Source: Nannocystis sp. RBIL2
Lineage (GTDB): Bacteria; Myxococcota_A; Polyangia; Nannocystales; Nannocystaceae
Length of the DNA: 64,000 nucleotides
Assembly: GCF_026626745.1 (NCBI RefSeq)
Contig: NZ_JAPNJW010000001.1
Location: 1,036,311 to 1,100,310, forward strand
Reading direction: 5' to 3'
The notes beneath the pieces are model-generated. The model was not told where the DNA came from. It searched no databases and saw only the letters and a list, made by a program, of their open reading frames with translations. Of the stretch, positions 63,453 through 64,000 are shown piece after piece. The position numbers and the translations under genes were made by a program. The number at the start of each line of letters is the position of its first letter. Position 1 is the stretch's first letter.

Positions 63453-64000
63453 TCACTCGATCTGCAGCGTCGCCGACTGTCCGTAATGGTCGGACAATTC
63501 GTGGCTGCCGGCCGCGCCGAAGTCGAGCGGCTCGGTGTACTCGAGCGCAGTGGCGACCACGCGGACGTGGCGCTCGACGTCGCGGATGAAGACGTAGTCG
63601 AGCCGCGCCGGGTACTCGGTCGCCCCGTACTGCTGGAAGTACAGCGAGTTGCAATCGGTGCCGGTGAACGTGTCGGCCGGGATCGTCGCGCAGCGGCCGG
63701 CCAGCGGCTCCTCGATGTACGGCCCGAACTCGAACGGCAGCAGCAACTGTCGCATGCGCGTCACGTCGTCGGCCGGCTGCAGCGCGCTGCGGCTGTCGTA
63801 GAGCCCGCCGTAGTGCAGCATCAGCGGGTACATCATCGCGTTGTGCCACCAGCCCGACAGCACCTCCTCGCCGGTGCTGCCGAATCGATCCTCCGGGTAA
63901 TACGGCCCGGCGTTGAAGTCGCCGCCGACCAGCACCACGTCGCCGTCGTCGTGGCCCTTCGCCTGTCCGCCGAGCACCCGCGCCTGCACGTCGCGCTCCT
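63453..64000 (-). CDS. endonuclease/exonuclease/phosphatase-family protein, C-terminal fragment
   Basis: The 3' part of a gene whose start lies beyond the right edge. The visible ~182 residues belong to the DNase I/sphingomyelinase fold: VVLVGGDFNAGP (the GDFN motif that binds Mg2+ and orients catalysis), ATEYPARLDYVFIRD with the LDY motif, and the final HELSDHYGQSATLQI with the SDH catalytic His. An insert around PADTFTGTDCNSLYFQQYG carries a Cys, suggesting a secreted enzyme. Sphingomyelinase-like phosphodiesterase or nuclease activity cannot be told apart from this fragment. A GTG at 63989 is in frame, but the coding pattern continues to the edge. Confidence 0.8.
   Translation of the reverse strand, partial: ERDVQARVLGGQAKGHDDGDVVLVGGDFNAGPYYPEDRFGSTGEEVLSGWWHNAMMYPLMLHYGGLYDSRSALQPADDVTRMRQLLLPFEFGPYIEEPLAGRCATIPADTFTGTDCNSLYFQQYGATEYPARLDYVFIRDVERHVRVVATALEYTEPLDFGAAGSHELSDHYGQSATLQIE

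Overview
The window looks like chromosomal DNA of a very GC-rich myxobacterium, most likely Nannocystaceae (Nannocystis-like). The clues are GC-saturated third codon positions, many lipoproteins whose signal peptide runs into long Ser/Thr/Gly/Asp linkers, two proteins ending in a MYXO-CTERM-like anchor (Gly-Cys-x-Cys-Arg, hydrophobic stretch, Arg cluster), DUF4215 cysteine repeats, and DUF1592/DUF1552 and DUF1501 gene pairs. No rRNA, tRNA, insertion sequence, phage or cas gene was recognised. About 49 protein genes are called, plus one frameshifted remnant.

Layout. 1-8.7 kb: an SDR fragment, a lipase-maturation-factor membrane protein, a three-gene CxxCH/DUF1501/cytochrome operon and two secreted lipoproteins. 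8.7-13.1 kb: a TrkH/KtrB-type K+ channel divergent from a CPA2 antiporter. 13.1-18.2 kb: a PAS-STAS regulator, a DUF1592-DUF1552 operon and a DUF5648 lipoprotein. 18.7-21.1 kb: an overlapping RsbS-RsbR-RsbR-like stressosome operon. 21.2-27.4 kb: a small secreted peptide, M28 peptidase, sensor kinase, SMR transporter and YbaL-type antiporter. 27.5-38 kb: surface lipoproteins (Cys-rich, DUF4215 plus P domain, IgGFc-binding type) and an isoaspartyl peptidase. 38.1-40.2 kb: a small HD-family alarmone-hydrolase-like protein and two tandem HEAT-repeat paralogues. 40.6-48 kb: M15 peptidase, S37 peptidase, another PAS-STAS protein and a malectin/beta-helix lipoprotein. 48.5-52.9 kb: a giant double-headed P-type ATPase. 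53.5-58 kb: a second DUF1592-DUF1552 operon ending in a MYXO-CTERM protein. 58.2-64 kb: a histone-H1-like/SMI1-KNR4 fusion, a RelA-type synthetase, a rhomboid protease and an endonuclease/exonuclease/phosphatase fragment.

The most unusual signal belongs to no gene family. A 14-bp palindromic unit, consensus TG(T/C/G)CC-N4-GG(A/G/C)CA, occurs about 70 times, singly or in exact head-to-tail arrays of 2-5 units with a strict 14-bp period. The four central bases vary freely. Units sit after stop codons, between convergent genes, across start codons (the last CATG junction supplies the ATG at 3847 and 17278) and inside reading frames, where they encode linkers, a lipobox and part of a rhomboid membrane segment.

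A second genome-scale signal is a TAnnnT hexamer ending exactly 6 bp before the annotated start in several genes (5-10 bp in others), usually with no Shine-Dalgarno sequence. This points to leaderless transcription. Both signals were read by eye; all functional statements about them are inference.
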